Shown: positions 16,297 through 26,143 of the stretch, one piece after another
Layout of the letters: every line of letters starts with the position of its first letter
Numbering within the stretch: position 1 is the first letter of the stretch
Source: Burkholderiaceae bacterium
Lineage (GTDB): Bacteria > Pseudomonadota > Gammaproteobacteria > Burkholderiales > Burkholderiaceae_E
Direction of reading: 5' to 3'
NCBI GenBank assembly: GCA_016710525.1
Contig: JADJVQ010000062.1
Span: 1 to 34,593, forward strand
DNA: 34,593 nucleotides
Position numbers and translations under genes: made by a program
Notes under the pieces: model-generated
Databases searched by the model: none
What the model was told of the DNA's origin: nothing
Seen by the model: only the letters and a program-made list of their open reading frames with translations

Positions 16297-17169
16297 TCAG
16301 CTTCGGCGGCCCGCCACGGGCCAGTCGTACCAGACGGGCACCACCGCGTCGGGCAGGGGCGGCAGCTGGCCCAGCTCGACGTGGCTCTCGCCCGGTCCGT
16401 GGAAATCGGAGCCGCGGGAAGCCCGCAATCCGAACTCGCGCGCAATGCCGGCAAAGCGCCCGTACTGATCGCGGGTATGGCTGCCGCAGACCACTTCGAT
16501 GCCCGTGCCGCCCGCCTCGCGGAACTCTTCGATCAGCGCCCACAGGGCGGTGTCGTTCAGCCGGTAGCGCCCGGGATGCGCCAGCACCGGCGTGCCGCCG
16601 GCGCCCAGGATCCAGCCCAGCGCCTGGGCGAGCTTGGCCCAGCGATGCGGCACGAAACCGGGCTTTCCCTCGGACAGAAACCGCTGGAACACATCGCCCA
16701 CGTCGCTGCACACACCGGTTTCGACCAGGTGGCGCGCAAAATGGGTCCGCGAAATCAGCTCGGGATTGCCGACATAGCGCAACGCGCCTTCGTACGATCC
16801 TTCGATGCCCACCGCCTGCAGCTGCTCGGCCATTTCCTTGGCCCGCTCCTCGCGCCCGTCGCGGGTCCGGGCAACCCCGGCCACCAGGTCGGCGTCGAGC
16901 GGGTCAATGCCCAGACCGACGACATGGATGGTCTCGCCCGCCCAGGTGACCGAGATCTCGACGCCGGGCACATACGCGAGGCCCAGCGCATCGGCCGCCG
17001 CCTGGGCGCGCAGCTGCCCGGACAATTCGTCGTGATCGGTCAGCGACAGCAGCTCGACCCCCTGGGCATGGGCCCGTGCGACCACCGCCTCGGGCTCGAG
17101 CGTGCCGTCCGAGATGGTGGAATGGCAATGCAGGTCGGCATTGAGCCGCCAGGGGTCTTGGACGTTCAC
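16297..17169 (-). CDS. rnm: PHP-domain 3',5'-nucleoside bisphosphate phosphatase / RNase AM
   Basis: The 290-residue PHP-domain protein resembles YciV/TrpH, which removes the 3' phosphate of nucleoside 3',5'-bisphosphates such as pAp and in E. coli also acts as a 5'-3' exonuclease on short RNA. Metal-binding motifs are clear: DLHCHSTISDG (H14, H16, D21), LTDHDEL, VPGVEIS, a central RTHFARHLV, PVLAHPGRY, and the closing RGSDFHGPGESHVELG. Translation starts at a GTG whose bases overlap the stop of the alpha/beta hydrolase gene (GTGA), so the two are coupled. Assignment is by motif pattern and neighbourhood with yciO. Confidence 0.9.
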   Translation of the reverse strand: MNVQDPWRLNADLHCHSTISDGTLEPEAVVARAHAQGVELLSLTDHDELSGQLRAQAAADALGLAYVPGVEISVTWAGETIHVVGLGIDPLDADLVAGVARTRDGREERAKEMAEQLQAVGIEGSYEGALRYVGNPELISRTHFARHLVETGVCSDVGDVFQRFLSEGKPGFVPHRWAKLAQALGWILGAGGTPVLAHPGRYRLNDTALWALIEEFREAGGTGIEVVCGSHTRDQYGRFAGIAREFGLRASRGSDFHGPGESHVELGQLPPLPDAVVPVWYDWPVAGRRS

Positions 17170-18143
17170 GGGGTGCTCCTGACAGCGTCGGCGGCGGGCG
17201 GATCCGCCGGCACCACGCGTGAAAGAAAGGACTCGACCAGCCGGGCCAGTTCGAGGGGCTGATCATGGTGCAGCATATGACCGGTGTTCGCGAGCTTTGT
17301 CTTTTCGAGGGAGCGCACCACGCTCAGGCGCTGGCGGAATTCGTCGCTCTCGATGAACGCATGCCACGCGTCGGTTCGATCGGCCAGCACCAGCAGCACC
17401 GGGGCGGTGATCAGGCGCCAGCAGGCCACGACCTCGTCGACCCGGTACAGCACCGGATTGATGTGCTTGTGGGCCGGGTCGCCCAGAATTTCGTAGCGCC
17501 CGCCCGGGCCCGGCGCCGACCAGTACCCGGCCAGGAAATGCGCCTTGTCCGCGCTCAGGCGCGGATTGTTCTTCATCAGCCGCTCGGCCACTTCGTCCTG
17601 CGTGGCGTAATCGCGCATCCGGGCTCCGGCCTGCAGCTCGTCCATCCACTGCGCGTAGCGCTCCGGCGCCTTGTCGGCGGCCGCGCCGCGCATGCCCACG
17701 CCCTCGAGGTTGATCAGGCGCCGGACGCGCTGCGGCCGGATGCCGGCATAGAGCATCGACACATTGCCGCCCATGCTGTGGCCGATGATGTCCATCGGCG
17801 CCTCGCCGGCGAGCTGGCGCAGCAGCTCGTCCATGTCGGCCAGGTAGTCCGGGAACCAGTAGCAGTCGGCCTGCGGCCGGTCGGTCTGGCCATAACCGCG
17901 CCAGTCGGGCGCCAGCACCCGCCAGTTGCCGGCCATCGCATCGACCAGGAACTGGAACGAAGCACCCACGTCCATCCAGCCGTGCAGCATCAGCAGATCG
18001 CCCGCACAGGGGCGCGCCGGGTCGGGTTCCCAGATCCGGACGTGGTAGCGCAGGCCGCGCACCATCAGGAAGTGGGATTGGCTGGCGCGTCGGGGCTGGT
18101 AGGTCGAAGCGGTGCTTGGCGGGAGGGCAGGAAGTGCGGACAT
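17166..18143 (-). CDS. alpha/beta hydrolase
   Basis: The 325-residue alpha/beta-hydrolase-fold protein has LLMLHGWMDVGASF as the oxyanion region, the nucleophile elbow IIGHSMGGN, an acid candidate in LVLADRTDAW and the catalytic His in LANTGHMLHHDQP. Lids between about 165 and 230 are typical of esterase/epoxide-hydrolase-like members. The substrate is unknown. The first 26 residues are low in conservation-like character; a second in-frame Met (MVRGLRYHV, 18065) could be the true start. It heads the minus-strand run hydrolase-rnm-yciO-trpS-HD. Confidence 0.87.
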   Translation of the reverse strand: MSALPALPPSTASTYQPRRASQSHFLMVRGLRYHVRIWEPDPARPCAGDLLMLHGWMDVGASFQFLVDAMAGNWRVLAPDWRGYGQTDRPQADCYWFPDYLADMDELLRQLAGEAPMDIIGHSMGGNVSMLYAGIRPQRVRRLINLEGVGMRGAAADKAPERYAQWMDELQAGARMRDYATQDEVAERLMKNNPRLSADKAHFLAGYWSAPGPGGRYEILGDPAHKHINPVLYRVDEVVACWRLITAPVLLVLADRTDAWHAFIESDEFRQRLSVVRSLEKTKLANTGHMLHHDQPLELARLVESFLSRVVPADPPAADAVRSTP

Positions 18144-18149
18144 GCCCCG

Positions 18150-18155
18150 ATTATA
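18150..18155 (-). promoter_or_regulatory. perfect -10 box six bases before the hydrolase start
   Basis: TATAAT on the minus strand is separated by only 6 nt from the ATG at 18143. Initiation at the usual distance would fall on the ATG itself, giving a leaderless message, unless the internal start at 18065 is used. No -35 match is seen. Confidence 0.42.
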
Positions 18156-18255
18156 TGAACTGCGCCCTCACCCTGCCGGGCGCCGGGTCGGATCCCTTAC
18201 ACTGGCGAGCTTCGCAAGCTTCCTCCGGCGCGCGCCCGCGCACCGCTCCCACGCC

Positions 18256-18780
18256 ATGGCCATCTACCAGCTCGACACCTTCGTTCCCGATATCGCGCCC
18301 GACGCCTGGGTCGCCGACAACGCCAGCGTCATCGGCCACGTCCGCCTGGCCGCCCGCTCCAGCGTGTGGTTCGGCGCCACTTTGCGCGGCGACAACGACC
18401 TGATCCACGTCGGCGTGGGCAGCAACATCCAGGATGGCGCGGTGCTGCACACCGACCCGGGCCGTCCGCTGCACATCGGCGACTCGGTCACCGTCGGCCA
18501 CCAGGCCATGCTGCACGGCTGCACCATCGGCGAGCGCTCGCTGGTCGGCCTGCACGCGGTGGTTCTGAACGGCGCGGTCATCGGGCGCGAGTGCCTGATC
18601 GGCGCCGGCGCCCTGATCCCCGAAGGCAAGGTCTTTCCCGATCGCTGCCTGCTGGTCGGCGCGCCCGCCAAGGTGGTGCGCGAGCTGAGCGACGAAGAAG
18701 TGGCGGCGTTCCAGCGCGGCGTGCAGTCGTACGTCGAACGCGCGCGCCTGTTTCGCAGCAAGCTCACCCGGATCGGCTGA
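18256..18780 (+). CDS. gamma-class carbonic anhydrase-like hexapeptide-repeat protein
   Basis: The 174-residue left-handed beta-helix protein belongs to the YrdA/PaaY/CaiE gamma-carbonic-anhydrase-like group. Hexapeptide turns run from about residue 20 (ASVIGHVRLAARSSVWFGATLRGD) to about 140. The three metal-ligand His appear in VLHTDPG and VGHQAMLHGC. The C-terminal helix ELSDEEVAAFQRGVQSYVERARLFRS is the usual one. I chose the ATG at 18256 because it gives MAIYQLD...APDAWVADNA, the family's opening; the open frame extends upstream without support. Enzymatic activity of this group is often unproven. hslO follows 13 bp later. Confidence 0.9.
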   Translation: MAIYQLDTFVPDIAPDAWVADNASVIGHVRLAARSSVWFGATLRGDNDLIHVGVGSNIQDGAVLHTDPGRPLHIGDSVTVGHQAMLHGCTIGERSLVGLHAVVLNGAVIGRECLIGAGALIPEGKVFPDRCLLVGAPAKVVRELSDEEVAAFQRGVQSYVERARLFRSKLTRIG

Positions 18781-18793
18781 GGCGGCCCCGCCT

Positions 18794-19726
18794 ATGTCCA
18801 GCCAGGACGCGCAGCCCGACAGCCTGCAGCGTTTTCTCCTCAAGGGTGCGCCCGTGCGCGGCGAAATCGTGTCGCTGGACGGCGCCTGGCGCCAGGTGGT
18901 CGAGCGCCACCAGTTGCCCGAGTGCGTGCGCGACTGCCTGGGCGAATTGTCGGCAGCCGCCCTGCTGCTGGCCGCCAGCCTGAAATTCGATGGCTCGCTG
19001 GTGCTGCAGATCCACGGTGACGGCCCCGTCGCCCTGCTGGTCGTCGAGTGCGATGCCGTCGGCAGCTTCCGCTCCACGGTCAAGATCCGCGAGGACGCGA
19101 CGATCGCCGAGGACGCCACGCTGACCGAACTGGTCAACGTCAACGGCCGCGGCCGGTTCGTGGTGACGCTCGATCCGCGCACCCGCACGCCCAGCCGCCA
19201 GCCCTACCAGGGCATCGTGCCCTTCGAGGGCCGCACGGTGGCCGACGTGCTCGAGCACTACATGACGCGCTCCGAACAGGTGCCCACGCGGCTGTGGCTG
19301 GCCGCCGACGGATCGCGCGCCGCCGGCCTGCTGCTGCAGCGCCTGCCCGACGAAGGCGGACACGCCTCGGCGGGCAGCACCGACCCCGACGGATGGAACC
19401 GGCTCTGCCTGCTGGCCGATACCGTGAGCCGGGACGAACTGGTTGCGCTGGCGGCCCCCGACGTGCTGCGCCGGCTGTTCTGGCAGGAGCCCCTGCACGG
19501 CTTCGATCAGCGCGACTGCCGGTTCGCCTGCCGCTGCAGCCGCGACAAGGTGATCGCCATGCTGCAGATGCTGGGGCGCGAGGAGATCGAGTCGATTCTG
19601 ACCGAACGCGAGTCGGTCGAAGTGCATTGCGAGTTCTGCAACCTGGCGTACCGATTCGATGCGGTCGACGCGGCGCGGCTGTTCGTGCCCGGCGCGCACC
19701 ACACGGCTCCGGACATCCCGCAATAG
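18794..19726 (+). CDS. hslO: redox-regulated chaperone Hsp33
   Basis: The 310-residue cytosolic holdase is activated by oxidation. The zinc/redox switch is complete: C246-x-C248 in FACRCSRDK and C279-x-x-C282 in VHCEFCNLAY. The N-terminal RFLLKGAPVRGEIVSLDGAW, the GDGPVALLVVECD strand and YQGIVPFEG are the conserved core. It is probably cotranscribed with the carbonic-anhydrase-like gene. The gene ends 55 bp before the convergent ftsB stop, with no obvious terminator between. Confidence 0.96.
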   Translation: MSSQDAQPDSLQRFLLKGAPVRGEIVSLDGAWRQVVERHQLPECVRDCLGELSAAALLLAASLKFDGSLVLQIHGDGPVALLVVECDAVGSFRSTVKIREDATIAEDATLTELVNVNGRGRFVVTLDPRTRTPSRQPYQGIVPFEGRTVADVLEHYMTRSEQVPTRLWLAADGSRAAGLLLQRLPDEGGHASAGSTDPDGWNRLCLLADTVSRDELVALAAPDVLRRLFWQEPLHGFDQRDCRFACRCSRDKVIAMLQMLGREEIESILTERESVEVHCEFCNLAYRFDAVDAARLFVPGAHHTAPDIPQ

Positions 19727-19781
19727 CGATCGCGCGGGCGGCGCCGGCTTTGCGATCAGGCTGCGCGCGGACGCGCGGGCG

Positions 19782-20120
19782 TCACTGAACGGCCGCGGTC
19801 TTCACGTCCTGGCGTGCGCGATCGCCCTTGTTGATCGGGGTCTGCTTCGGGGCTTCGTTGAACTGCACGAAGACCTCGTCGGGACGCACCATGCCCAGCT
19901 CGTACCGCGCGCGCTCCTCGACCGCCAGCAGCCCTTCACGCAAGTCGCGGACCTCGCTCTCGAGGCCGGCATTGCGCTCGCCCAGCCGATTATTGTTGGA
20001 CGCCTGCAGCATCACCTGGCGGTCGAGTTCCCACACGCGCATCCAGCCGCCCTTGCCCAGCCACAACGGGTATTGGATCAGCGCGAGCAAAAGCCCGAGG
20101 AGTATCCCCAGGACTTTCAT
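19782..20120 (-). CDS. ftsB: cell division protein FtsB
   Basis: The 112-residue bitopic inner-membrane protein of the FtsQ-FtsB-FtsL division complex. It starts MKVLGILLGLLLALIQYPLW (membrane helix, about 3-20), then GKGGW and a periplasmic coiled coil (about 28-70, RLGERNAGLESEVRDL), closing with ELGMVRPDEVFVQ, the typical FtsB motif. The start at 20120 is set by the membrane helix; residues upstream are not supported. It lies after eno as in many proteobacteria, but the eno terminator separates the two, so it needs its own promoter. Confidence 0.92.
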   Translation of the reverse strand: MKVLGILLGLLLALIQYPLWLGKGGWMRVWELDRQVMLQASNNNRLGERNAGLESEVRDLREGLLAVEERARYELGMVRPDEVFVQFNEAPKQTPINKGDRARQDVKTAAVQ

Positions 20121-20165
20121 CGATGGAATCCCGACGGTTTCGGGCAGGCGATCTGCATAGTCCGC

Positions 20166-20171
20166 ATTGTA
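20166..20171 (-). promoter_or_regulatory. putative -10 box for ftsB
   Basis: TACAAT on the minus strand, 45 bp before the ftsB start and downstream of the eno terminator. The -35 is weak. Its placement, after a terminator and before a gene, is the main support. Confidence 0.35.
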
Positions 20172-20214
20172 GCCAGCGCAACGCGAGGCCGGCGCCAATT
20201 CGCCGCCGGAGATG

Positions 20215-20241
20215 AAAAAACGGGCCGCGATCGGCGGCCCG
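20215..20241 (-). terminator. rho-independent terminator after eno
   Basis: On the minus strand CGGGCCGC and GCGGCCCG (8-bp perfect stem, 5-nt loop) are followed by six T's. It lies 53 bp beyond the eno stop and before ftsB, so it ends the pyrG-kdsA-DUF1330-eno transcript. Confidence 0.88.
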
Positions 20242-20293
20242 GGTGTTGCGCATCACGCGATGCGCGCGGGGTTCGAAGCGTTGCGCGTGGTGT

Positions 20294-21577
20294 TCAGCGC
20301 AGGTTGTAGAACGCGCTGCGCCCCGGATAGGTGGCGATCTCGCCGAGGTCTTCTTCGATGCGCAGCAGCTGGTTGTACTTGGCGATGCGATCGGTGCGCG
20401 ACAGCGACCCGGTCTTGATCTGCAGCGCATTGGTGGCCACCGCGATGTCGGCGATGGTGGTGTCCTCGGTCTCGCCCGAGCGATGCGAAATGACCGCCGT
20501 GTAGTTGTAGCGCTTGGCCAGTTCGATCGCCGCGAAGGTTTCGGTCAGCGTGCCGATCTGGTTGATCTTGATCAGGATCGAATTGGCGATGCCCTCGTCG
20601 ATGCCCTGCTGCAGGATGCGCGTGTTGGTGACGAACAGGTCGTCGCCCACCAGCTGCACTTTTTCGCCCAGCACGTCGGTCAAGAGCTTCCAGCCCTCCC
20701 AATCGTTTTCGGCCATCCCGTCTTCAACGGAAATGATCGGGTACTTGTCGCACCAGGTGGCCAGCAGATTGGCGAAGTCGGCCGCGGAAAGCACCAGACC
20801 TTCGCCTTCCAGGTGGTACATGCCATCGCGATAGAACTCGGAGGCCGCGCAATCCAGGCCCAATGCGATCTGGCGGCCGGGCTCGTAGCCGGCGGCCTCG
20901 ATCGCCTGCAGGATCAGGCGGATGGCCGCCTCGTGGTTTTCGACGCTGGGCGCGAATCCGCCTTCGTCGCCCACCGCGGTCGACATGCCCATGTCGTGCA
21001 GGATCTTCTTGAGCGCATGGAACACCTCGGCCCCGTAGCGCACCGCTTCGCGAAAGCTGGGCGCGCCGACCGGGATGATCATGAACTCCTGCAGGTCGAG
21101 CGAATTGTTGGCGTGGGCGCCGCCGTTGATGACATTCATCATCGGCACCGGCAAGGCCATCGCGCCGGACCCGCCGAAATACCGGTAGAGCTGCAGCCCG
21201 GCTTCTTCGGCGGCCGCCTTGGCGACCGCCATCGACACCGCCAGGGTGGCATTGGCGCCCAGGCGGGCCTTGTTCTCGGTGCCGTCCAGGTCGATCAGGA
21301 TGCGATCGATGTAGGCCTGCTCGGTGGCGTCCAGGCCCATCAGGGCCTCGGAGATTTCGGTGTTGATGTTCTCGACCGCCTGCAGCACGCCCTTGCCCAG
21401 GTAGCGTGCCTTGTCGCCGTCGCGCAGCTCGATGGCCTCGCGCGAGCCGGTCGAGGCGCCCGAGGGCACGGCCGCGCGCCCCATGACGCCGGATTCGAGC
21501 AGTACATCGCACTCGACAGTGGGATTACCTCTTGAATCGAGCACTTCGCGCCCGATGATGTCGACGATCGAACTCAT
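20294..21577 (-). CDS. eno: enolase
   Basis: A 427-residue phosphopyruvate hydratase converting 2-phosphoglycerate to phosphoenolpyruvate in glycolysis; a degradosome partner in many bacteria. Seen: GREVLDSRGNPTVECD, PSGASTGSREA, NGGAHANNSLDLQEFMI, VGDEGGFAP, the metal site SVEDGMAENDW, ILIKINQIGTLTE, and ISHRSGETEDTTIAD with the catalytic Lys region following. The start overlaps the DUF1330 stop (ATGA), indicating coupling. The length is standard. Confidence 0.98.
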   Translation of the reverse strand: MSSIVDIIGREVLDSRGNPTVECDVLLESGVMGRAAVPSGASTGSREAIELRDGDKARYLGKGVLQAVENINTEISEALMGLDATEQAYIDRILIDLDGTENKARLGANATLAVSMAVAKAAAEEAGLQLYRYFGGSGAMALPVPMMNVINGGAHANNSLDLQEFMIIPVGAPSFREAVRYGAEVFHALKKILHDMGMSTAVGDEGGFAPSVENHEAAIRLILQAIEAAGYEPGRQIALGLDCAASEFYRDGMYHLEGEGLVLSAADFANLLATWCDKYPIISVEDGMAENDWEGWKLLTDVLGEKVQLVGDDLFVTNTRILQQGIDEGIANSILIKINQIGTLTETFAAIELAKRYNYTAVISHRSGETEDTTIADIAVATNALQIKTGSLSRTDRIAKYNQLLRIEEDLGEIATYPGRSAFYNLR

Positions 21578-21885
21578 GTCTGAGTGACTCCGGGTCGACG
21601 GCCCTCGACCACCACCATGTTGAAGAATTCCGTGGCGCCCGCCCGCTTGGCACGGGCCTCGAGATACTTGGCCGAGTCGTAGAACGCCTTGGCCTGATCG
21701 TAAGTATCGAAGCGCACCACCACCATCCGATTGGGGTTCCAGGCGCCCTCGAGCACTTCGTGCCGCCCGCCGCGCACGACGAATTCACCACCGGCCGCGG
21801 CGATGGCGCCCGGCGACAGCGCCTGGTACTGCTTGTACTGCTCGGGGTCGCTGACCTTGACGTCGGCGATTACGTAGGCTGCCAT
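21574..21885 (-). CDS. DUF1330 family protein
   Basis: A 103-residue protein with the dimeric alpha/beta-barrel (ferredoxin-like) pattern of DUF1330: AYVIADVKVSDPEQYKQY, LSPGAIAAAGGEFVVRGG, EGAWNPNRMVVVRFDTYDQAKAFYDS and an EFFNMVVVEG end. The function is unknown; relatives include monooxygenase-like and decarboxylase-like folds without proven activity. It overlaps kdsA by 16 bp at its start and eno by 4 bp at its stop, so it is translated as part of this chain. Confidence 0.9.
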   Translation of the reverse strand: MAAYVIADVKVSDPEQYKQYQALSPGAIAAAGGEFVVRGGRHEVLEGAWNPNRMVVVRFDTYDQAKAFYDSAKYLEARAKRAGATEFFNMVVVEGRRPGVTQT

Positions 21886-22742
21886 TGGCGTTGCTCCATG
21901 AAGCCCGATCGTTTGACCGCGGCATCGAGTTCGATGAGGGTGGCGAGCAGCTCCGGCATCCAGGCCAGGGGCCAGGCGTTGGGACCGTCGGACTTGGCCT
22001 TGGTGGGATCGGGATGGGTTTCCATGAACAGTCCGGCCACGCCCGCGGCCACCGCCGCGCGCGCCAGCACCGGGACGAACTCGCGCTGGCCGCCCGACAT
22101 GTTGCCCTGGCCGCCGGGCAGCTGCACCGAATGGGTGGCGTCGAACACCACCGGGCAGCCGGTCTCGCGCATGATGGCCAGCGAGCGCATGTCGCTCACC
22201 AGATTGTTGTAGCCGAACGAGGCGCCGCGTTCGCAGACCATGATGCAGTCGGCCTTGTCGGCATCGCCGCCGGCGGCCTGCAGGGCCGCCTCGCGCGCCT
22301 TGATGACCACCTGTTTCATGTCGCCGGGCGCGAGGAACTGGCCCTTCTTGATGTTGACCGGCTTGCCGCAGGACGCCACCGCGCGGATGAAATCGGTCTG
22401 GCGGCACAGGAAGGCGGGCGTTTGCAGCACATCGACCGCCGCGGCCACCTCGGGGATCTGGTCGACCTCGTGGATGTCGGTGAGCACCGGCACGCCCAGC
22501 GCGGCCCGCACGTCGGACAGGATCTTCAGGCCCTGCGGCCATGCCGGGGCCACGGAACGAGGAGCCCGAACTCCGGTTGGCCTTGTCGAACGATGACTTG
22601 TAGATGAACGCAATGCCCAGCGCGGAGGTCATTTCCTTCAGGCGGCCGGCGGTTTCCATGGCCATCTCGCGCGATTCGATCACGCAGGGGCCGGCGATCA
22701 GGAACACAGGCCGGTCCAGGCCCACCGAGATCCCGGCCAGGT

Positions 22743-22746
<4 letters not shown>
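21870..22746 (-). CDS. kdsA: KDO-8-phosphate synthase, frameshifted
   Basis: KdsA condenses arabinose-5-phosphate and phosphoenolpyruvate for the KDO of lipopolysaccharide. The first frame, starting at 22746, reads MNLAGISVGLDRPVFLIAGPCVIES and YKSSFDKANRSSGSSFRGPGM. The rest (GLKILSDVRAALGVPVLTDIHE, the CERGASFGYNNLVSDM block, PVVFDATHSVQLPGG, METHPDP) is in another frame. Removing one G from the GGG at 22531-22533 restores AAGLKIL and a protein of about 291 residues, the family length. Its ATG overlaps the pyrG stop and its end overlaps DUF1330. The gene is normally essential in LPS-bearing bacteria, which favours a sequence error. Confidence 0.94.
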
Positions 22747-24416
<1,670 letters not shown>

Positions 24417-24438
24417 GTAGGGCAGCCGGTAAAGCGAG

Positions 24439-24444
24439 ATTATA
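24439..24444 (-). promoter_or_regulatory. -10 box for the pyrG-kdsA-DUF1330-eno operon
   Basis: TATAAT on the minus strand, 22 nt before the pyrG ATG, in the 53-bp gap after the HATPase gene. This gives a leader of about 15 nt. No strong -35 is visible. Such a short leader leaves no room for a classical attenuator. Confidence 0.5.
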
Positions 24445-24469
24445 CCGTCCCGCGACGGGCCCGGACTGT

Positions 24470-25243
24470 TCAGGGCCAGGGAAGCTCGGCCAGCACTTCC
24501 GCCCCGCCCGATTCGCCGGTGGCGATCCACAGGCGGCCCCGGCAGCGATCGGCCAGTTCGCGCATGGCCCGCAGGCCCGGGCCTTCGGCCATGTTCCGGC
24601 GTGGCAGGCCGCGGCCATCGTCGCTGATCTGCAGTGTGAGCAGGCTGTCGGTGCGCCGTGCCGACACCACCACCATGCCGGCGTGCGCATGGTCCACCGC
24701 ATTGCCGATCGCCTCAGCCACGATCCGGCAGGCCGCGGTCTCGAGATCCGGCGAAGCCAGTCCGAAGGCGGCATCGTCGGCCGGCTCGAGCAGCAGTTCG
24801 AAACGCATCGCGGGCTTGCGCAGGCGCCAGTCGCTGACCAGCGCCCGCAGACCATCGGGCACGCCGGCAGCGGCATGCTGCGCCGGGCGGACCCGCCCCA
24901 CCGCATCGCGGATCGCCGCGAGCATCGAGTCGGTCGACTGGACCATCATCGAGGCCAGCTGCGCCAGCGAGGGCTCACGATCGGCCAGCCGTCCCTCGAA
25001 GGTGGCGGCCAGGCTCTTGAGGGCCGTCGCGTGGCCGGCCAGTTCGTCGTTCAGCAAGCCGGTGAACACCCGGCGCAGATCTTCGGCCTCGCGCTCGAAC
25101 TGCAGCGCCAGTTCGCGCGCCATGTCACGCTGCTGTTCGGCAATCAGGGCCTGGCGAAGGGCTTCATCACGTTCGGCTTCGGTGCGCTCGAGGCGGCGGG
25201 CATGCTCCGGGCTGCTGGCGGGGGACTGGCTGGGCTGGGTCAT
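24470..25243 (-). CDS. orphan HATPase protein, NarX/UhpB-like, lacking the phospho-acceptor His
   Basis: The 257-residue soluble protein has a coiled-coil N-terminal part (about 12-58), a HisKA_3-like dimerisation region (about 55-118) and a HATPase_c domain (about 145-257). The ATP site looks intact: N-box AEAIGNAVDHA (E177, N181), G1 box DDGRG (208-212) and GPGLRAM (221-227). In this kinase family the acceptor motif is ELHDELG; here it reads LLNDELAG, with N65 at the His position. There is no membrane segment, sensor domain or adjacent response regulator. The ATG at 25243 is preferred; upstream codons lie in a low-support stretch. It may be a kinase-like regulator, a phosphatase or an anti-sigma-like protein; this is undetermined. 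Confidence 0.78.
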   Translation of the reverse strand: MTQPSQSPASSPEHARRLERTEAERDEALRQALIAEQQRDMARELALQFEREAEDLRRVFTGLLNDELAGHATALKSLAATFEGRLADREPSLAQLASMMVQSTDSMLAAIRDAVGRVRPAQHAAAGVPDGLRALVSDWRLRKPAMRFELLLEPADDAAFGLASPDLETAACRIVAEAIGNAVDHAHAGMVVVSARRTDSLLTLQISDDGRGLPRRNMAEGPGLRAMRELADRCRGRLWIATGESGGAEVLAELPWP

Positions 25244-25363
25244 CGGGAATCCGGAAATCGGGCGGCGGGACGCCGCGAACCCGCCTGCCGACCGGCGACC
25301 GACCCTTGCGCGCGAGTCGGCGCAGGCAGCGGATCGGCGATCGCGGCACTGCAACATCGTCGA

Positions 25364-25369
25364 TATAAT
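25364..25369 (+). promoter_or_regulatory. -10 box for scoAB
   Basis: TATAAT, 55 bp before the scoA ATG, in the 181-bp divergent gap facing the HATPase gene. A start near 25376 gives a leader of about 50 nt ending in GAGGACTCCG before the ATG. No good -35 is seen, so an activator may be needed. Confidence 0.45.
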
Positions 25370-25424
25370 CCGTCATTCGCCACAAAATTTCAGCGGCAGT
25401 CGCTGCCGCCCTGCGAGGACTCCG

Positions 25425-26123
25425 ATGAGCAAGCTGTATCCAAGCGCGGCCGCCGCCCTGGCCGACGTGGTCAAGGACGGGCAGATGATCGCGGTCGGAG
25501 GCTTCGGCCTTTGTGGCATTCCCGAGGCCCTGATCGCCGCGCTGCGCGATTCGGGCGTACGCCAGCTCACCTGCGTCTCGAACAACGCCGGGGTCGACGG
25601 CTTTGGCCTGGGCCAGCTGCTGGCCACCCGCCAGGTGCGCAAGATGATCGCGTCGTACGTGGGCGAAAACAAGGAATTCGAGCGCCAGTACCTGGCCGGC
25701 GAACTCGAACTCGAGTTCACGCCGCAGGGCACGCTGGCCGAAAAACTGCGCGCCGGCGGCGCCGGCATCCCGGCCTTCTTCACCCGCACCGGCGTGGGCA
25801 CGATCGTCGCCGAGGGCAAGGAGCTGCGCGAGTTCGGCGGCCATCAGTACGTGATGGAGCACTCGCTGGTGCCCGACGTCTCGCTGGTCAAGGCCTGGAT
25901 GGCCGACCGCTCGGGCAATCTGGTGTTCCGGCGCACCGCGCGCAACTTCAATCCCAATGTGGCGATGGCCGGCAAGATCACCATCGCCGAGGCCGAGATC
26001 ATCGTGGCCACCGGCGAGCTCGACCCCGACCAGATCCATCTCCCGGGCATCTACGTGACTCGCCTGGTGCAGAACGCCTCGCCCGAAAAACGCATCGAAC
26101 AGCGCACCGTGCGCGCCCGCTGA
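25425..26123 (+). CDS. scoA: succinyl-CoA:3-ketoacid CoA transferase, subunit A
   Basis: A 232-residue alpha subunit of the family I CoA transferase that activates acetoacetate with succinyl-CoA. Visible: KDGQMIAVGGFGLCGIPEALI at the N-terminus, the SNNAGVDGFGLG loop, GENKEFERQYLAGELELEFTPQGTLAEKLRAGGAGIPAFFTRTG, and the end region PGIYVTRLVQ. The ATG at 25425 follows a GAGGA Shine-Dalgarno. scoB follows 20 bp later and the two form one heteromeric enzyme. It serves ketone-body use or polyhydroxybutyrate turnover. Confidence 0.95.
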   Translation: MSKLYPSAAAALADVVKDGQMIAVGGFGLCGIPEALIAALRDSGVRQLTCVSNNAGVDGFGLGQLLATRQVRKMIASYVGENKEFERQYLAGELELEFTPQGTLAEKLRAGGAGIPAFFTRTGVGTIVAEGKELREFGGHQYVMEHSLVPDVSLVKAWMADRSGNLVFRRTARNFNPNVAMAGKITIAEAEIIVATGELDPDQIHLPGIYVTRLVQNASPEKRIEQRTVRAR

Positions 26124-26143
26124 GCCGCCAGGAGTAAACAGAC

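Noticed and set aside
15420..16949. A 509-codon plus-strand frame opposite yciO and rnm
   Set aside because: It crosses two real minus-strand genes and their gap and has Arg/Pro-rich noise composition.
19727..19781. GC-rich hairpin potential between hslO and ftsB as a terminator
   Set aside because: No T tract on either strand follows a stable stem.
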